Shown one piece after another: positions 1 through 9,741 of a stretch of DNA of 64,000 bases (positions are counted from its first letter, which is position 1; each line of letters starts with the position of its first letter). Source of the DNA: Serinibacter arcticus (GTDB lineage Bacteria; Actinomycetota; Actinomycetes; Actinomycetales; Beutenbergiaceae). The stretch lies in NCBI RefSeq assembly GCF_004786095.1, contig NZ_RHPJ01000002.1:124001-188000 (forward strand). The letters are read 5' to 3'. Made by a program: the position numbers and the translations under genes. The notes under the pieces are model-generated. The model made no database searches and was not told the DNA's origin. It worked only from the letters and a program-made list of their open reading frames with translations.

Positions 1-150
1 GACACCGTCGCGGCGATCGCCGGAGCGCTGCTGGGTGCGCGGTGGGGGACGACCGCGCTTCCGGAGCGCTGGCTGGAAATGCTGCACGGGTGGCCGGGAG
101 TGCGCGCGGACGACGTGCGGGCGATGGCGCTGGAGATCGTGCGGGGCTGA
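1..150 (+). CDS. ADP-ribosylglycohydrolase family protein, C-terminal end
   Basis: The window opens inside this gene, so only the last 49 residues and the TGA are visible. The first visible residues read DTVAAIAGALLGARWG, which matches the C-terminal Mg2+-binding motif of ADP-ribosylglycohydrolases (DraG/ARH family): an Asp-Thr-Val/Asp pair followed by a small-residue helix AGALLGA. Members remove ADP-ribose from proteins or nucleic acids. The short tail contains LPERWLEML and ends in EIVRG, also usual for the family. Substrate and length cannot be judged. An imperfect hairpin that could end its transcript lies about 50 bases downstream. A second, unrelated-looking family member lies in the accessory island at 56.6-58.4 kb. 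Confidence 0.8.
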   Translation, partial: DTVAAIAGALLGARWGTTALPERWLEMLHGWPGVRADDVRAMALEIVRG

Positions 151-202
151 GCTTGTGGCGGTGCTCCTCTACACCTGCCGTGAACGGTCCCGATGCTGGT
201 GG

Positions 203-243
203 CGGGGTGGATCGGCGGTGCTGGGCGCCGCTGATCGACCCCG
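203..243 (+). terminator. Imperfect hairpin, probable terminator
   Basis: Left arm 203-220 and right arm 226-243 pair over 18 positions with about three mismatches or wobbles, followed by TTG. The sequence is closely related to the perfect hairpin at 16870-16910, also 3' of a plus-strand gene. There is no long T tract, as usual in high-GC actinobacteria. Confidence 0.5.
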
Positions 244-383
244 TTGATGGCTGGGCGGTGGCGATTGAGACCTGACGGCCGTGTTCGGCGGGCGAGAATG
301 TCGATTGTCGTTTAGGTTGTGCTCAGTTCGGGCATGAATCGTCCGAGTTCAGTTCCACGGACCCGGAATGACGAGGACCCTCC

Positions 384-1265
384 ATGCCCGACGACCAGCC
401 CTCCGTCACGCCCGCTCCGGGTGCTGACACGAGCCCCTCGCCGGCCTCGCCGCCCGCGCCGCCCGCCGAGTGGGGCGTCACCCGCCCGACCAGCGGGGCG
501 TATGCCCGCGTCAGCGTCGTGCCCCCGCGTCCGGACGACGTCGTGGCCTCCTACGGGACGACCTACGGCGCCGCGGTGCAGCCGCGTTCGGACTTCGAGG
601 ACTGGCGTTCGGGTTCGATCGAGCGCGACTCGCTGTTCCCCGAGCTGGTCGCGGCCGGGGCGGCTGCACGCGAGGCCGCCGCGCTCGCCGACGCCCGCCG
701 TGCGCGGAACCGGGCCCGCCGCGGTCCGGTGGCCGCCGGTGTGGCGGCGGGTCTCGTGGCGATCGCGATCGGCGGGGCGCTGGGTGCCGGGGTCTTCGAC
801 CTGGGTGGCACCGACGCCGGCCCCGGGCTCGACGCCGTCGCCGCCCCCACGGCGCCGACCGCGGTCGAGGCCCAGGACGCGGCGGCTCTGCCCCCGACGC
901 CGGAGCCCGTCGACCCGACGACGATCGGGCCCGTCGACGAGGCGGGGTGGGCCGCCGTCGCCGCCGACCCGGCCGCGCACGCGGGCGAGCGCTTCAGCCT
1001 GTACGCCGAGGTGCTGCAGCTCGACGACGGAGGACCGCGCTCCTTCAGCGCCGCCGTCGGGGCGAACGCGCCGACCACCGCAGGCGAGCTGTCGTCGCAG
1101 GTGCACGTCTCGGCGCTCGACGCCGAGCTCGCACAGGTCGCCGAGGGAAGGGTGTTCCGCCTCGTCGTCAAGGTGATGCCGCAGCCGCACGAGGACGGGC
1201 GGCCGCACCTCGCCGTGCTCGCGCTCGAGGAGATCGGCGTGGGCGCGGGGGCGGACGGCCGCTAG
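384..1265 (+). CDS. Membrane-anchored protein of unknown function
   Basis: This 293-residue protein was not recognised. Residues 1-35 are rich in Pro/Ala/Ser and look disordered. A soluble stretch with an FEDWRSGSIERDSLFPEL segment follows, then a basic run RRARNRARR and one hydrophobic segment at about residues 113-137. The outward part has an Ala/Pro/Thr linker and a roughly 110-residue C-terminal domain (about residues 180-290) in which several beta strands are suggested (FSLYAEVLQL, VFRLVVKVM, LAVLALEEI). Topology would be N-terminus inside and C-terminal domain outside. The ATG at 384 is the first start after the upstream hairpin. The next gene is convergent, so it is probably monocistronic. 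Confidence 0.7.
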   Translation: MPDDQPSVTPAPGADTSPSPASPPAPPAEWGVTRPTSGAYARVSVVPPRPDDVVASYGTTYGAAVQPRSDFEDWRSGSIERDSLFPELVAAGAAAREAAALADARRARNRARRGPVAAGVAAGLVAIAIGGALGAGVFDLGGTDAGPGLDAVAAPTAPTAVEAQDAAALPPTPEPVDPTTIGPVDEAGWAAVAADPAAHAGERFSLYAEVLQLDDGGPRSFSAAVGANAPTTAGELSSQVHVSALDAELAQVAEGRVFRLVVKVMPQPHEDGRPHLAVLALEEIGVGAGADGR

Positions 1266-1284
1266 GCGTCGGTGCGCCGCCGGG

Positions 1285-2106
1285 TCACGCCGGGACGGTC
1301 GGCGCCGCGAGCGTGGCGGTGCCGTCGGCGTGCAGGACCTGGCGGTACGGACCGGTGGTGCGGCGGCCGCGGGCGCTCGCGGCGTCGTCGACGGCGATCC
1401 ACGCGTCGGCGGTGCTCGCCGGCCGCCGGGGCAGGTGGACGACGGCGGCCGCCTCCGCTGCGCGCAGCATCACCGGGGCGGCGGCGGGCGCGAGGGGTGC
1501 TCCGGCGTCGTCCGCCTCCGGGGTGAGGAGCGCGGCGCTGACGGTGATGACGCTCTCGTCGGTCGTGCCGTCGTAGGCGAGCAGGACGTCGTGCGGGAGT
1601 GCTGCGCCGTCGACCCCGAGACGCGTGAGCAGACGCGCGACGGCGCCGGGGATCTCCGTCTCGTCGGTGACGGTCTCGGCCACGCCGGTGCGGCGGATCT
1701 CTGGCAGGTCGGTGAGCTCGGTCGTGGTCATGGTGGTGGCGTGTCCTTCCTCGACGGCGCGCAGGCGCGAGCGCACCTGCGTCAGGGCCGTGGAGGCCTC
1801 GGCGATCCGGGCGGCGAGCTCGGACTCCCGCTCGCGCAGCAGCGTGAGCAGGCGCTCGTGCGTCAGGCCCGCGGCGAGCAGGTCACCGATCGCGTCGAGC
1901 CCGAAGCCGCTCGAGCGCAGCGCGACGATCGCGCGGACCCGTCCCGCCTGGGCGGGGGCGTAGCGACGGCGGCCCGTGCGGTCGTCGACCTCGGCGGGGG
2001 CGAGCAACCCCAGCTCCTCCCAGTGGCGCAGCATCCGCCGGGACGTCCCCGTGCGCTGCGCCAGCTCCCCGATGCTCTCCACGGTGACCACCTCAGCTCC
2101 TGACAC
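1285..2106 (-). CDS. MerR-family transcriptional regulator with effector-binding domain
   Basis: The 273-residue protein begins with a MerR winged helix-turn-helix: SIGELAQRTGTSRRMLRHWEE at about residues 11-31, then the wing DDRTGRRRYAP. A dimerisation coiled coil follows (RERESELAARIAEAS, about 92-120). The C-terminal half (about 130-270) resembles the GyrI/BmrR-type small-molecule binding fold in length and position. MerR proteins of this type usually bind drugs or other hydrophobic compounds and act at promoters with a long spacer; the ligand here is unknown. It is convergent with the membrane protein upstream, and its start lies only 60 bases from the 3' end of the LacI gene, with a repeat element between. 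Confidence 0.85.
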   Translation of the reverse strand: MSGAEVVTVESIGELAQRTGTSRRMLRHWEELGLLAPAEVDDRTGRRRYAPAQAGRVRAIVALRSSGFGLDAIGDLLAAGLTHERLLTLLRERESELAARIAEASTALTQVRSRLRAVEEGHATTMTTTELTDLPEIRRTGVAETVTDETEIPGAVARLLTRLGVDGAALPHDVLLAYDGTTDESVITVSAALLTPEADDAGAPLAPAAAPVMLRAAEAAAVVHLPRRPASTADAWIAVDDAASARGRRTTGPYRQVLHADGTATLAAPTVPA

Positions 2107-2125
2107 GGTGTGAGGGTCAAGCGTG

Positions 2126-2166
2126 CCCGGAAAACGCCTCGGGAACGCCCGAAAGGACCTCGCGGA
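2126..2166. repeat. Two units of a dispersed 21-bp repeat
   Basis: Two adjacent units of about 21 bp (GAAAACGCCTCGGGAACGCCC, then GAAAGGACCTCGCGGATC) lie directly next to the stop codon of the minus-strand LacI gene. The same unit occurs four times at 22181-22261, again directly after a minus-strand stop codon. Confidence 0.6.
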
Positions 2167-3192
2167 TCAGGTGGAGTCGCGGACGACCAGGGTGGCAGGC
2201 AGCGTCACGGAGCGCACCGGGCCGTCGTCGATCATGCCGAGCAGCGTGTCGACCATCTCGGCGCTGATGTCGTCGAACGGCTGGCGCATCGTCGTCAGTG
2301 CGGGATCCAGCGCCTGCGCGAGGCCGGAGTCGTCGAAGCCGGCGAGCGCGACGTCCTCGGGGATCCGCCGCCCGGCCCGTCCCAGCGCGATCATCGCGCC
2401 CGCGGCCATCAGGTCGGAGGCGGCGAAGACGGCGTCGACGTCGGGCGCGCGGCGCAGCAGCTCCTCCATGCCGGCCGTGCCCGAGTCCTGGGTCCAGTCC
2501 CCGTGCACCACGAGCGAGGCGTCGTAGTCCGCGCCCAGCTCCTCGCGGTAGCCCTCGAGCCGGTAGCGACCACCGGGCGTGTCCAGCGGTCCCGTGATCA
2601 TCGCGATCCGACGGCGTCCGCGCTCGCGCAGGTGCGCGACCATCGTGTGCGCGCTGTTCGCCTCGGCCACGGAGACGGACGGCACGCGGCCGGCGTAGCC
2701 GAGCGGGACGCCGCACGTGACGGTCGGGACGTGCAGGTCCAGCAGCAGCGAGAGCATCGGGTCGCTCTCGTGGGAGGAGATCAGCAGCACGCCGTCGACG
2801 TGACCGGCGGCGATGTAGTCGGCCGCGTTGGTCCGCTCGGTGGGGGTGCCGGCCACCAGCACCACGAGCGTCATGGACCGCGTGGTGAGCGCCTCCGCCG
2901 CGCCGCGCAGCAGCAGCGGGAAGGTCGGGTCGGCGAAGAGGCGGTCCTGCGGTTCGGTCAGCAGGAAGGCGAGCGAGTTGCTGCGACCCGTGACGAGGGA
3001 GCGGGCGTGCTGGTTCGCACGGTAGCCGGTGGTGGCGATCGCCTTCTCGACGGCCTCGCGCGCCGGGGGCGAGACCCAGTGGCCGCCGTTGATGACCCGG
3101 GAGACGGTGCCGCGGGAGACGCCGGCGGCCGCCGCCACGTCGCGGATCGTGGGGCGGCGACGGATCGGTGCAGCCACCTCGCTGTTGGTCAC
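2167..3192 (-). CDS. ganR: LacI-family repressor of the galactan locus
   Basis: This is a LacI/GalR repressor of about 341 residues. The N-terminal helix-turn-helix is PTIRDVAAAAGVSRGTVSRV followed by ING, with the hinge ATTGYRANQHARSLVTGRS, and then a periplasmic-binding-protein-like ligand domain to the C-terminus (VDAVFAASDLMAAGA, DVALAGFDD). I chose the GTG at 3192 because it puts the helix-turn-helix about 12 residues from the start, as in the family; an upstream GTG at 3249 is possible. It is divergent from the GH42 gene, and the intergenic region holds three copies of a TGTG-N6-CACA palindrome, so control of the galactan operon and of itself is likely. The role corresponds to GanR of Bacillus subtilis; the inducer (a galacto-oligosaccharide) is inferred. 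Confidence 0.88.
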   Translation of the reverse strand: MTNSEVAAPIRRRPTIRDVAAAAGVSRGTVSRVINGGHWVSPPAREAVEKAIATTGYRANQHARSLVTGRSNSLAFLLTEPQDRLFADPTFPLLLRGAAEALTTRSMTLVVLVAGTPTERTNAADYIAAGHVDGVLLISSHESDPMLSLLLDLHVPTVTCGVPLGYAGRVPSVSVAEANSAHTMVAHLRERGRRRIAMITGPLDTPGGRYRLEGYREELGADYDASLVVHGDWTQDSGTAGMEELLRRAPDVDAVFAASDLMAAGAMIALGRAGRRIPEDVALAGFDDSGLAQALDPALTTMRQPFDDISAEMVDTLLGMIDDGPVRSVTLPATLVVRDST

Positions 3193-3261
3193 ACGGGGGA
3201 CTCTAGCCGTCCCCGGACGGCGGCAGGGCGCGACCGGACGCGCGACCACGGCCGAGAGGAC

Positions 3262-3275
3262 TGTTCACGGTCACA
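3262..3275. promoter_or_regulatory. LacI-type operator, third copy (degenerate)
   Basis: TGTTCACGGTCACA differs at one base from the proximal operator copy TGTGCACGGTCACA at 3330. It lies about 70 bp upstream of the repressor start, placed for autoregulation or looping. Confidence 0.55.
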
Positions 3276-3329
3276 GTTGCATCACGGAGGCGACAGCGGG
3301 TAGCGCGGAGCGGCCGGACGTGCTTAACC

Positions 3330-3360
3330 TGTGCACGGTCACAGGCTGTGACCGTGCACA
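3330..3360. promoter_or_regulatory. Double LacI-type operator in a perfect 31-bp inverted repeat
   Basis: Arms of 15 bp (3330-3344 and 3346-3360) are exact reverse complements around one G. Each arm contains its own palindrome: TGTGCACGGTCACA at 3330-3343 and TGTGACCGTGCACA at 3347-3360. This fits two adjacent LacI-family sites between the divergent repressor and the GH42 gene. Confidence 0.75.
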
Positions 3361-3426
3361 GTTCGGATGTACCGCACCACCAGCTGCATCAGCGGTGCAC
3401 GACCCAGTTCGACTCAATGGAGTGTC

Positions 3427-5526
3427 ATGCCGGAACTTCTGTGGCCCGTCAGCGGGTCCATCGCCTACGGGGGCGACTACAACCCCGAGCAGTGGCCCCG
3501 CGAGGTCTGGGACGAGGACGTCGCCCTCATGCGCGAGGCCGGTGTCAACCTCGTCAGCGTCGGCATCTTCTCCTGGGCGATGCTCGAGACCGAGGAGGGC
3601 GTCTTCGACTTCGCCTGGCTCGACGAGCTGCTCGACCTGCTGCACGCGAACGGCATCGCGGCCGACCTCGGCACCCCGACCGTCTCCCCGCCGGCCTGGT
3701 TCTTCGCGACCTACCCCGACGCCCGCGTCATCGACGCCGACGGCGTCGTCAAGGGCTTCGGCTCTCGCGGCATGGCCTCGCACGCCTCACCCGAGTACCG
3801 CGAGGCGATCGTCCGCATCGCCGGCGTGCTCGCGGCCCGCTACGCCGACCACCCCGCCGTCGTGATGTGGCACGTCCACAACGAGTACGGCGTGCCGGTG
3901 GCCGAGGACTTCTCGCCCCGCGCCGTCGTCGCTTGGCAGACCTGGCTGCAGGAGCGCTACGGCTCGCTCGACGCGCTGAACGCCGCCTGGGGCACCGCCT
4001 TCTGGGGCCAGCGGTTCGCCCGCTGGGAGCACGTCGTGGCCCCTGCCGCGACGCCGTCGACGATCAACCCCTCGATGAAGCTCGACTGGGCCCGCTTCAC
4101 CGACGACGCGCTGCGCGACTGCTTCCGCCTCGAGCGCGACACCATCCGCGCCCGCGCCACGCAGCCGATCACCACGAACTTCATGGCGCACCAGTCCTGG
4201 AACACCGACCTGTGGAAGTGGGCCCGCGAGGTCGACATCGTCTCCGACGACCACTACCTGTGGTCGCCCGACCCCGAGGCGCACGTCGCCCTCGCGCTGT
4301 CGGCGGACCTCACGCGCTCGGTCGCTCGCGGCCGCCCGTGGATCCTCCTGGAGCACTCGACCTCCGCCGTGAACTGGCAGGGCCGCAACATCGCCAAGCG
4401 TCCCGGCGAGATGAGCCGCAACGCGCTCACCCACCTCGGCCGCGGCGCCGACGGCATCATGTTCTTCCAGTGGCGCGCCTCCCGCTCCGGCGCGGAGAAG
4501 TTCCACTCCGCGATGCTCCCGCACGCCGGTGTGAACAGCCGCGTCTTCCGCGAGGTCACGGAGCTCGGTGCGCAGCTCGGCCGCCTCGGCGAGGTGCAGG
4601 ACTCGCGCGTGCAGGCCGACGTCGCCGTCCTCTACGACTGGGAGTCCATGTGGGCCCAGGACCTCGAGTGGCGTCCGTCGGACGCGCTGTCGTTCCGCGA
4701 GCGGATGCGCACCTACTACGAGCGCCTGTGGCGTGACGGCGTCCCGGTGGACTTCGCCCACCCGGACGACGACCTCTCGGGCTACCGCCTCGTCGTCGCC
4801 CCCGCCTCCTACCTGCTGACGCAGCGCAGCGCCGACAACCTCACGGCGTTCGTCGCTGGCGGCGGCACGCTCCTGGTCTCGGCCTTCGCGGCCGCGGTGG
4901 ACGAGCACGACACCGTGCACGCGGGCGGCTTCGGCGCTCCGCTGCGCGACGCGCTCGGCCTCGTGGTCGAGGAGTACCGGCCGCTGCGCGAGGGTGACGA
5001 GATCACGATCGACGTCGTCGACGGCGACTCGACCACCTCTCTCGTCTCGCGCGACTGGACCGAGGACCTCGCGCTGGCGGGCGCGCAGGCCTGGGCCACC
5101 TACTCCGGAGCGCCCGAGGGCGGCCCGGAGACCGGCGGCCCGGCCGTCACGCGGCACGAGCACGGCGAGGGCGTGGGCTGGTACGTCGGCACGACGCTCG
5201 ACGTCGCGGGCCTCGCGCCCGTGCTCGCCGCGGTCTACGCCGACGCCGGCATCACGCCCGCCACGACGCCCGACGGCGTGGAGGTCATGGTGCGGCACGC
5301 CGCCGAGGCGAGCTACGTCGTCGCCGTGAACCACACGCTCGCGGACGCGGCGGTCCCGGCGACGGGCACCGACCTCCTGACCGGCGCGGAGATCGACGGC
5401 GAGCTGACGCTCCCGGCGGGAGCGGTCGCCGTCGTGCGCACCACCCCCGCGCTCGACCGCAGCGCCACCACCCCGACCTCGGAGGGGCTCCCCAGCCTCG
5501 CCGGTGCGGCCCTCGCGGGCCGCTGA
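3427..5526 (+). CDS. ganA: GH42 beta-galactosidase
   Basis: A cytoplasmic 699-residue glycoside hydrolase family 42 enzyme that should release galactose from imported galacto-oligosaccharides. The N-terminal (beta/alpha)8 barrel starts with GGDYNPEQWP; the acid/base is Glu153 in WHVHNEYG and the nucleophile is Glu309 in WILLEHST. A trimerisation/glutamine-amidotransferase-like domain (about 400-610, starting VAVLYDWESMW) and a C-terminal beta domain follow. There is no signal peptide. The ATG at 3427 has GGAG about five bases upstream and is preferred to an ATG at 3367 that would overlap the operator. The symbol follows B. subtilis usage; Geobacillus calls the same activity GanB. A 121-base gap separates it from the binding-protein gene. 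Confidence 0.93.
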   Translation: MPELLWPVSGSIAYGGDYNPEQWPREVWDEDVALMREAGVNLVSVGIFSWAMLETEEGVFDFAWLDELLDLLHANGIAADLGTPTVSPPAWFFATYPDARVIDADGVVKGFGSRGMASHASPEYREAIVRIAGVLAARYADHPAVVMWHVHNEYGVPVAEDFSPRAVVAWQTWLQERYGSLDALNAAWGTAFWGQRFARWEHVVAPAATPSTINPSMKLDWARFTDDALRDCFRLERDTIRARATQPITTNFMAHQSWNTDLWKWAREVDIVSDDHYLWSPDPEAHVALALSADLTRSVARGRPWILLEHSTSAVNWQGRNIAKRPGEMSRNALTHLGRGADGIMFFQWRASRSGAEKFHSAMLPHAGVNSRVFREVTELGAQLGRLGEVQDSRVQADVAVLYDWESMWAQDLEWRPSDALSFRERMRTYYERLWRDGVPVDFAHPDDDLSGYRLVVAPASYLLTQRSADNLTAFVAGGGTLLVSAFAAAVDEHDTVHAGGFGAPLRDALGLVVEEYRPLREGDEITIDVVDGDSTTSLVSRDWTEDLALAGAQAWATYSGAPEGGPETGGPAVTRHEHGEGVGWYVGTTLDVAGLAPVLAAVYADAGITPATTPDGVEVMVRHAAEASYVVAVNHTLADAAVPATGTDLLTGAEIDGELTLPAGAVAVVRTTPALDRSATTPTSEGLPSLAGAALAGR

Positions 5527-5647
5527 CGAGACCAGCACGTTCCAGCACGACCCAGCAGTACCCGCAGAACCCGCAGTACGGCGGCCGCAACGATGTGGCC
5601 GCTGACCACGACGACGCCGATCGCGCGTCCTCGGAAAGGAAGTTGCC

Positions 5648-6928
5648 ATGCGCAAGTCCCTCGTCATGATCGCGCCGCTGGCGGTGGCCGTCCTGGCCCT
5701 GTCCGCGTGCGGCGGCGGCGACGCCGCCCCGGCGGAGACCGCCACGGGCTCCGCCAGCGAGTCCGCGACCGAGTCGAGCACCGGCGGCGGCGACGCCGCC
5801 GGCGCCTCGCTGACCATCTGGTCCGACGCCGAGCGCGAGCAGGCCATCAAGGACGCGGCCGCGGACTTCGAGGCCGACACGGGCGCGACCGTCACCGTCG
5901 TGCAGAAGAACTTCGAGGACCTCCGGGCCGACTTCCTGTCCCAGGTCCCCACGGGCGAGGGCCCGGACATCACGATCGGCGCGCACGACTGGCTGGGCGA
6001 GTTCGTCGAGTCCGGCGTCGTCGACACGATCGACCTCGGCGACCGTGTGAACGACTTCGAGCCCGTCACGGTCGAGGCGCTCACCTACGACGGCCAGCTC
6101 TACGCCCTGCCGTACGCGCAGGAGGCGGTCGGCCTCATCCAGAACACCGCCCTCGTGGGCGAGGAGACCCCCGCCACCTGGGACGAGATGATCCAGATGG
6201 CGACCGACGCCGGCTTCGCCGAGCGTCCGTTCATCCTGTACACCGCCGGTGCCGACGGCGACATGTACACGTCCTACGGCTTCCAGACGTCGTTCGGCGC
6301 CCCGGTCTTCCAGCAGGACGAGTCCGGCTCCTACCTCGCCGAGGTCGGCCTGGGCGGGCAGGGCGGCCTCGACTTCGCCCAGTTCCTCTACGACAACGGC
6401 TCGGCCGGCACGGGGTACTTCACCAACACGGTGGACTACGACATCGGCAACGAGCTCTTCGCCTCGGGCCAGTCGCCGTTCATCGTCCAGGGTCCGTGGA
6501 CCATCCCGACGTTCCAGGACGCCGGTGTCGACGTCGCGGTCGGGCCGATCCCGTCGGCCGGCCCCGAGACCGCTGCCCCGTTCGTCGGCGTCCAGGGCTT
6601 CTACCTGTCCGCGCAGTCCTCGAACGCGCTGCTCGCCAACGAGTTCCTGACGAACTACATGTCCACGGACGAGGCGCAGCAGGCCCTGTACGAGGCCGAC
6701 CCGCGCATCCCGGCCCTCACGGCCGTCGCCGAGGAGGTCGCGAGCGACCCGGTCATCGCCGGCTTCCTCGAGTCCGCGCAGAACGGCGTCCCGATGCCGA
6801 ACATCCCCGAGATGGGCGCCGTCTGGGACTTCTGGAACCCCGTCCAGATCGCTCTGATCAACGGTGAGGACCCCGCCACCATCTGGCCCACGATGGTCGG
6901 CAACATCGAGACGGCGCTCGCCAACTGA
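5648..6928 (+). CDS. ganS: Galacto-oligosaccharide ABC transporter binding lipoprotein
   Basis: A 426-residue family 1 extracellular solute-binding protein (MalE-like). A lipoprotein signal ends in LSAC (Cys at about residue 21), followed by a Ser/Thr/Glu-rich linker and the bilobed binding domain (LTIWSDAEREQAI, GEGPDITIGAHDWLGEF, YALPYAQEAVGLI). A strong ribosome site GGAAAGGAAG precedes the ATG. Position between a GH42 gene and two MalF/MalG permeases, with a GH53 galactanase downstream, matches ganS of B. subtilis and argues that the ligand is galactan-derived oligosaccharide. A perfect hairpin directly after the stop codon probably limits transcription into the permeases. No ATPase gene is present; a shared MsiK-type ATPase elsewhere is presumed. 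Confidence 0.9.
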   Translation: MRKSLVMIAPLAVAVLALSACGGGDAAPAETATGSASESATESSTGGGDAAGASLTIWSDAEREQAIKDAAADFEADTGATVTVVQKNFEDLRADFLSQVPTGEGPDITIGAHDWLGEFVESGVVDTIDLGDRVNDFEPVTVEALTYDGQLYALPYAQEAVGLIQNTALVGEETPATWDEMIQMATDAGFAERPFILYTAGADGDMYTSYGFQTSFGAPVFQQDESGSYLAEVGLGGQGGLDFAQFLYDNGSAGTGYFTNTVDYDIGNELFASGQSPFIVQGPWTIPTFQDAGVDVAVGPIPSAGPETAAPFVGVQGFYLSAQSSNALLANEFLTNYMSTDEAQQALYEADPRIPALTAVAEEVASDPVIAGFLESAQNGVPMPNIPEMGAVWDFWNPVQIALINGEDPATIWPTMVGNIETALAN

Positions 6929-6936
6929 TGCACCCC

Positions 6937-6982
6937 GTCCGGGGCGGGCACGCCCGCACCAGCGCGCGAGCCCGCCCCGGAC
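6937..6982 (+). terminator. Hairpin between binding protein and permease (attenuator)
   Basis: Perfect 13-bp arms GTCCGGGGCGGGC (6937-6949) and GCCCGCCCCGGAC (6970-6982) with a 20-base loop and no T tract. It lies between the binding-protein stop and the permease start, a usual place for mRNA-stabilising or partial-termination hairpins that raise binding-protein levels. Confidence 0.65.
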
Positions 6983-7007
6983 GCGCCTCTTCGAACCAGG
7001 AGTCAGC

Positions 7008-8651
<1,644 letters not shown>

Positions 8652-8652
8652 C

Positions 8653-9594
8653 ATGACCAGCCCGTCCAGCACCGTCCCCGCGTCCGCCGCCTCGGCCACG
8701 CCCACCGCCCCCCGCCGCGGGATGTCCGACGACGAGCGCCGCGCCGGCCGCCGTCGTCGCTGGTGGAAGGAGGTCGGGTGGAAGTACCCGCTCGCCGCGA
8801 TCATCGTGTTCTACGCGGCCTTCCCCCTGGTCTACGCGCTCTCGGCGGCCCTGAGCAGCCGCGGCTCGCTCGCCGGCTCCAGCTCGCTCTTCTCCGACCT
8901 CAGCACGGTCAACTTCGAGGCCCTCAGCGGCACGATGTACTGGACCTGGGTGGTCAACACCCTGGTGGTCTGCGGCGCCTCGGCGATCGGCGCGGTCGCC
9001 ATGGGCGGCGCGGCCGCCTATGCGTTCTCGCGCTTCCGGTTCCGCGGCCGCCGCGCGTCGCTGACGTCGCTGCTGATCATCCAGATGTTCCCGCAGACCG
9101 TCGCCTTCGTGGCGGTGTTCCTGCTGCTCATCGCCCTCGGCGAGGTCGTGCCGGAGCTCGGCGTGAACTCGAAGCTCGCCCTCATCTGCGTCTACCTCGG
9201 TGGCGCGCTCGGGGCGAACACGTTCCTCATGTACGGGTACTTCAACACCATCCCGATCGAGATCGACGAGGCGGCCCGGATCGACGGCGCCTCGCACGCC
9301 CAGGTGTTCTGGCGCCTCATCATCCCGCTGGTCGTGCCGATCCTCGCGGTCGTCGGGCTGCTGGCGTTCATCTCGGCGTTCGGCGACTTCATCCTCGCCC
9401 GCATCGTGCTGACGTCCGAGGACAACTGGACGCTCGCCGTCGGCATGTACCAGTGGGTCTCCAACCAGCTCACCTCGCGGTGGGGCCTGTTCGCGGCCGG
9501 GTCGATGATCGCCGCGCTGCCCGTGCTCGCGCTCTTCCTGTCGCTCCAGCGCTACATCGTCGGCGGCCTGTCCGCCGGCTCCGTCAAGGGCTGA
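8653..9594 (+). CDS. ganQ: MalG-type permease for galacto-oligosaccharides
   Basis: A 313-residue MalG-like permease. After a roughly 40-residue Ala/Pro-rich cytoplasmic tail there are six predicted membrane segments; the EAA loop is DEAARIDGASHAQVFWRLIIPL and the C-terminus ends YIVGGLSAGSVKG, the MalG tail that contacts the ATPase. The ATG lies one base after the preceding stop. It pairs with the preceding MalF-type subunit. A hairpin follows before the galactanase gene. Confidence 0.92.
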   Translation: MTSPSSTVPASAASATPTAPRRGMSDDERRAGRRRRWWKEVGWKYPLAAIIVFYAAFPLVYALSAALSSRGSLAGSSSLFSDLSTVNFEALSGTMYWTWVVNTLVVCGASAIGAVAMGGAAAYAFSRFRFRGRRASLTSLLIIQMFPQTVAFVAVFLLLIALGEVVPELGVNSKLALICVYLGGALGANTFLMYGYFNTIPIEIDEAARIDGASHAQVFWRLIIPLVVPILAVVGLLAFISAFGDFILARIVLTSEDNWTLAVGMYQWVSNQLTSRWGLFAAGSMIAALPVLALFLSLQRYIVGGLSAGSVKG

Positions 9595-9627
9595 TCTCCG
9601 CGCCCTGATCCCCCGATCCCCGGGCAC

Positions 9628-9658
9628 CCGGGGACTGGCCGCGCCGGCCGGTCCCCGG
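9628..9658 (+). terminator. GC-rich hairpin, terminator or attenuator
   Basis: Arms of 14 bp (9628-9641 and 9645-9658) pair with one G-T wobble around a 3-base loop; an alternative short hairpin overlaps at 9617-9634. There is no T tract. It separates the transporter genes from the secreted galactanase gene. Confidence 0.55.
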
Positions 9659-9741
9659 GAGCTCGGTCCCAGCCGTACCCGAACGACCCCGCACCGTCCC
9701 CTGCGGCGCGGGTGATCAACGACGATCCACGAGAGGTTCCC

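Noticed and set aside
2123-2527. A plus-strand frame starting inside the 21-bp repeat and overlapping the LacI gene
   Set aside because: It is antisense to the clearly coding ligand-binding domain of the repressor.
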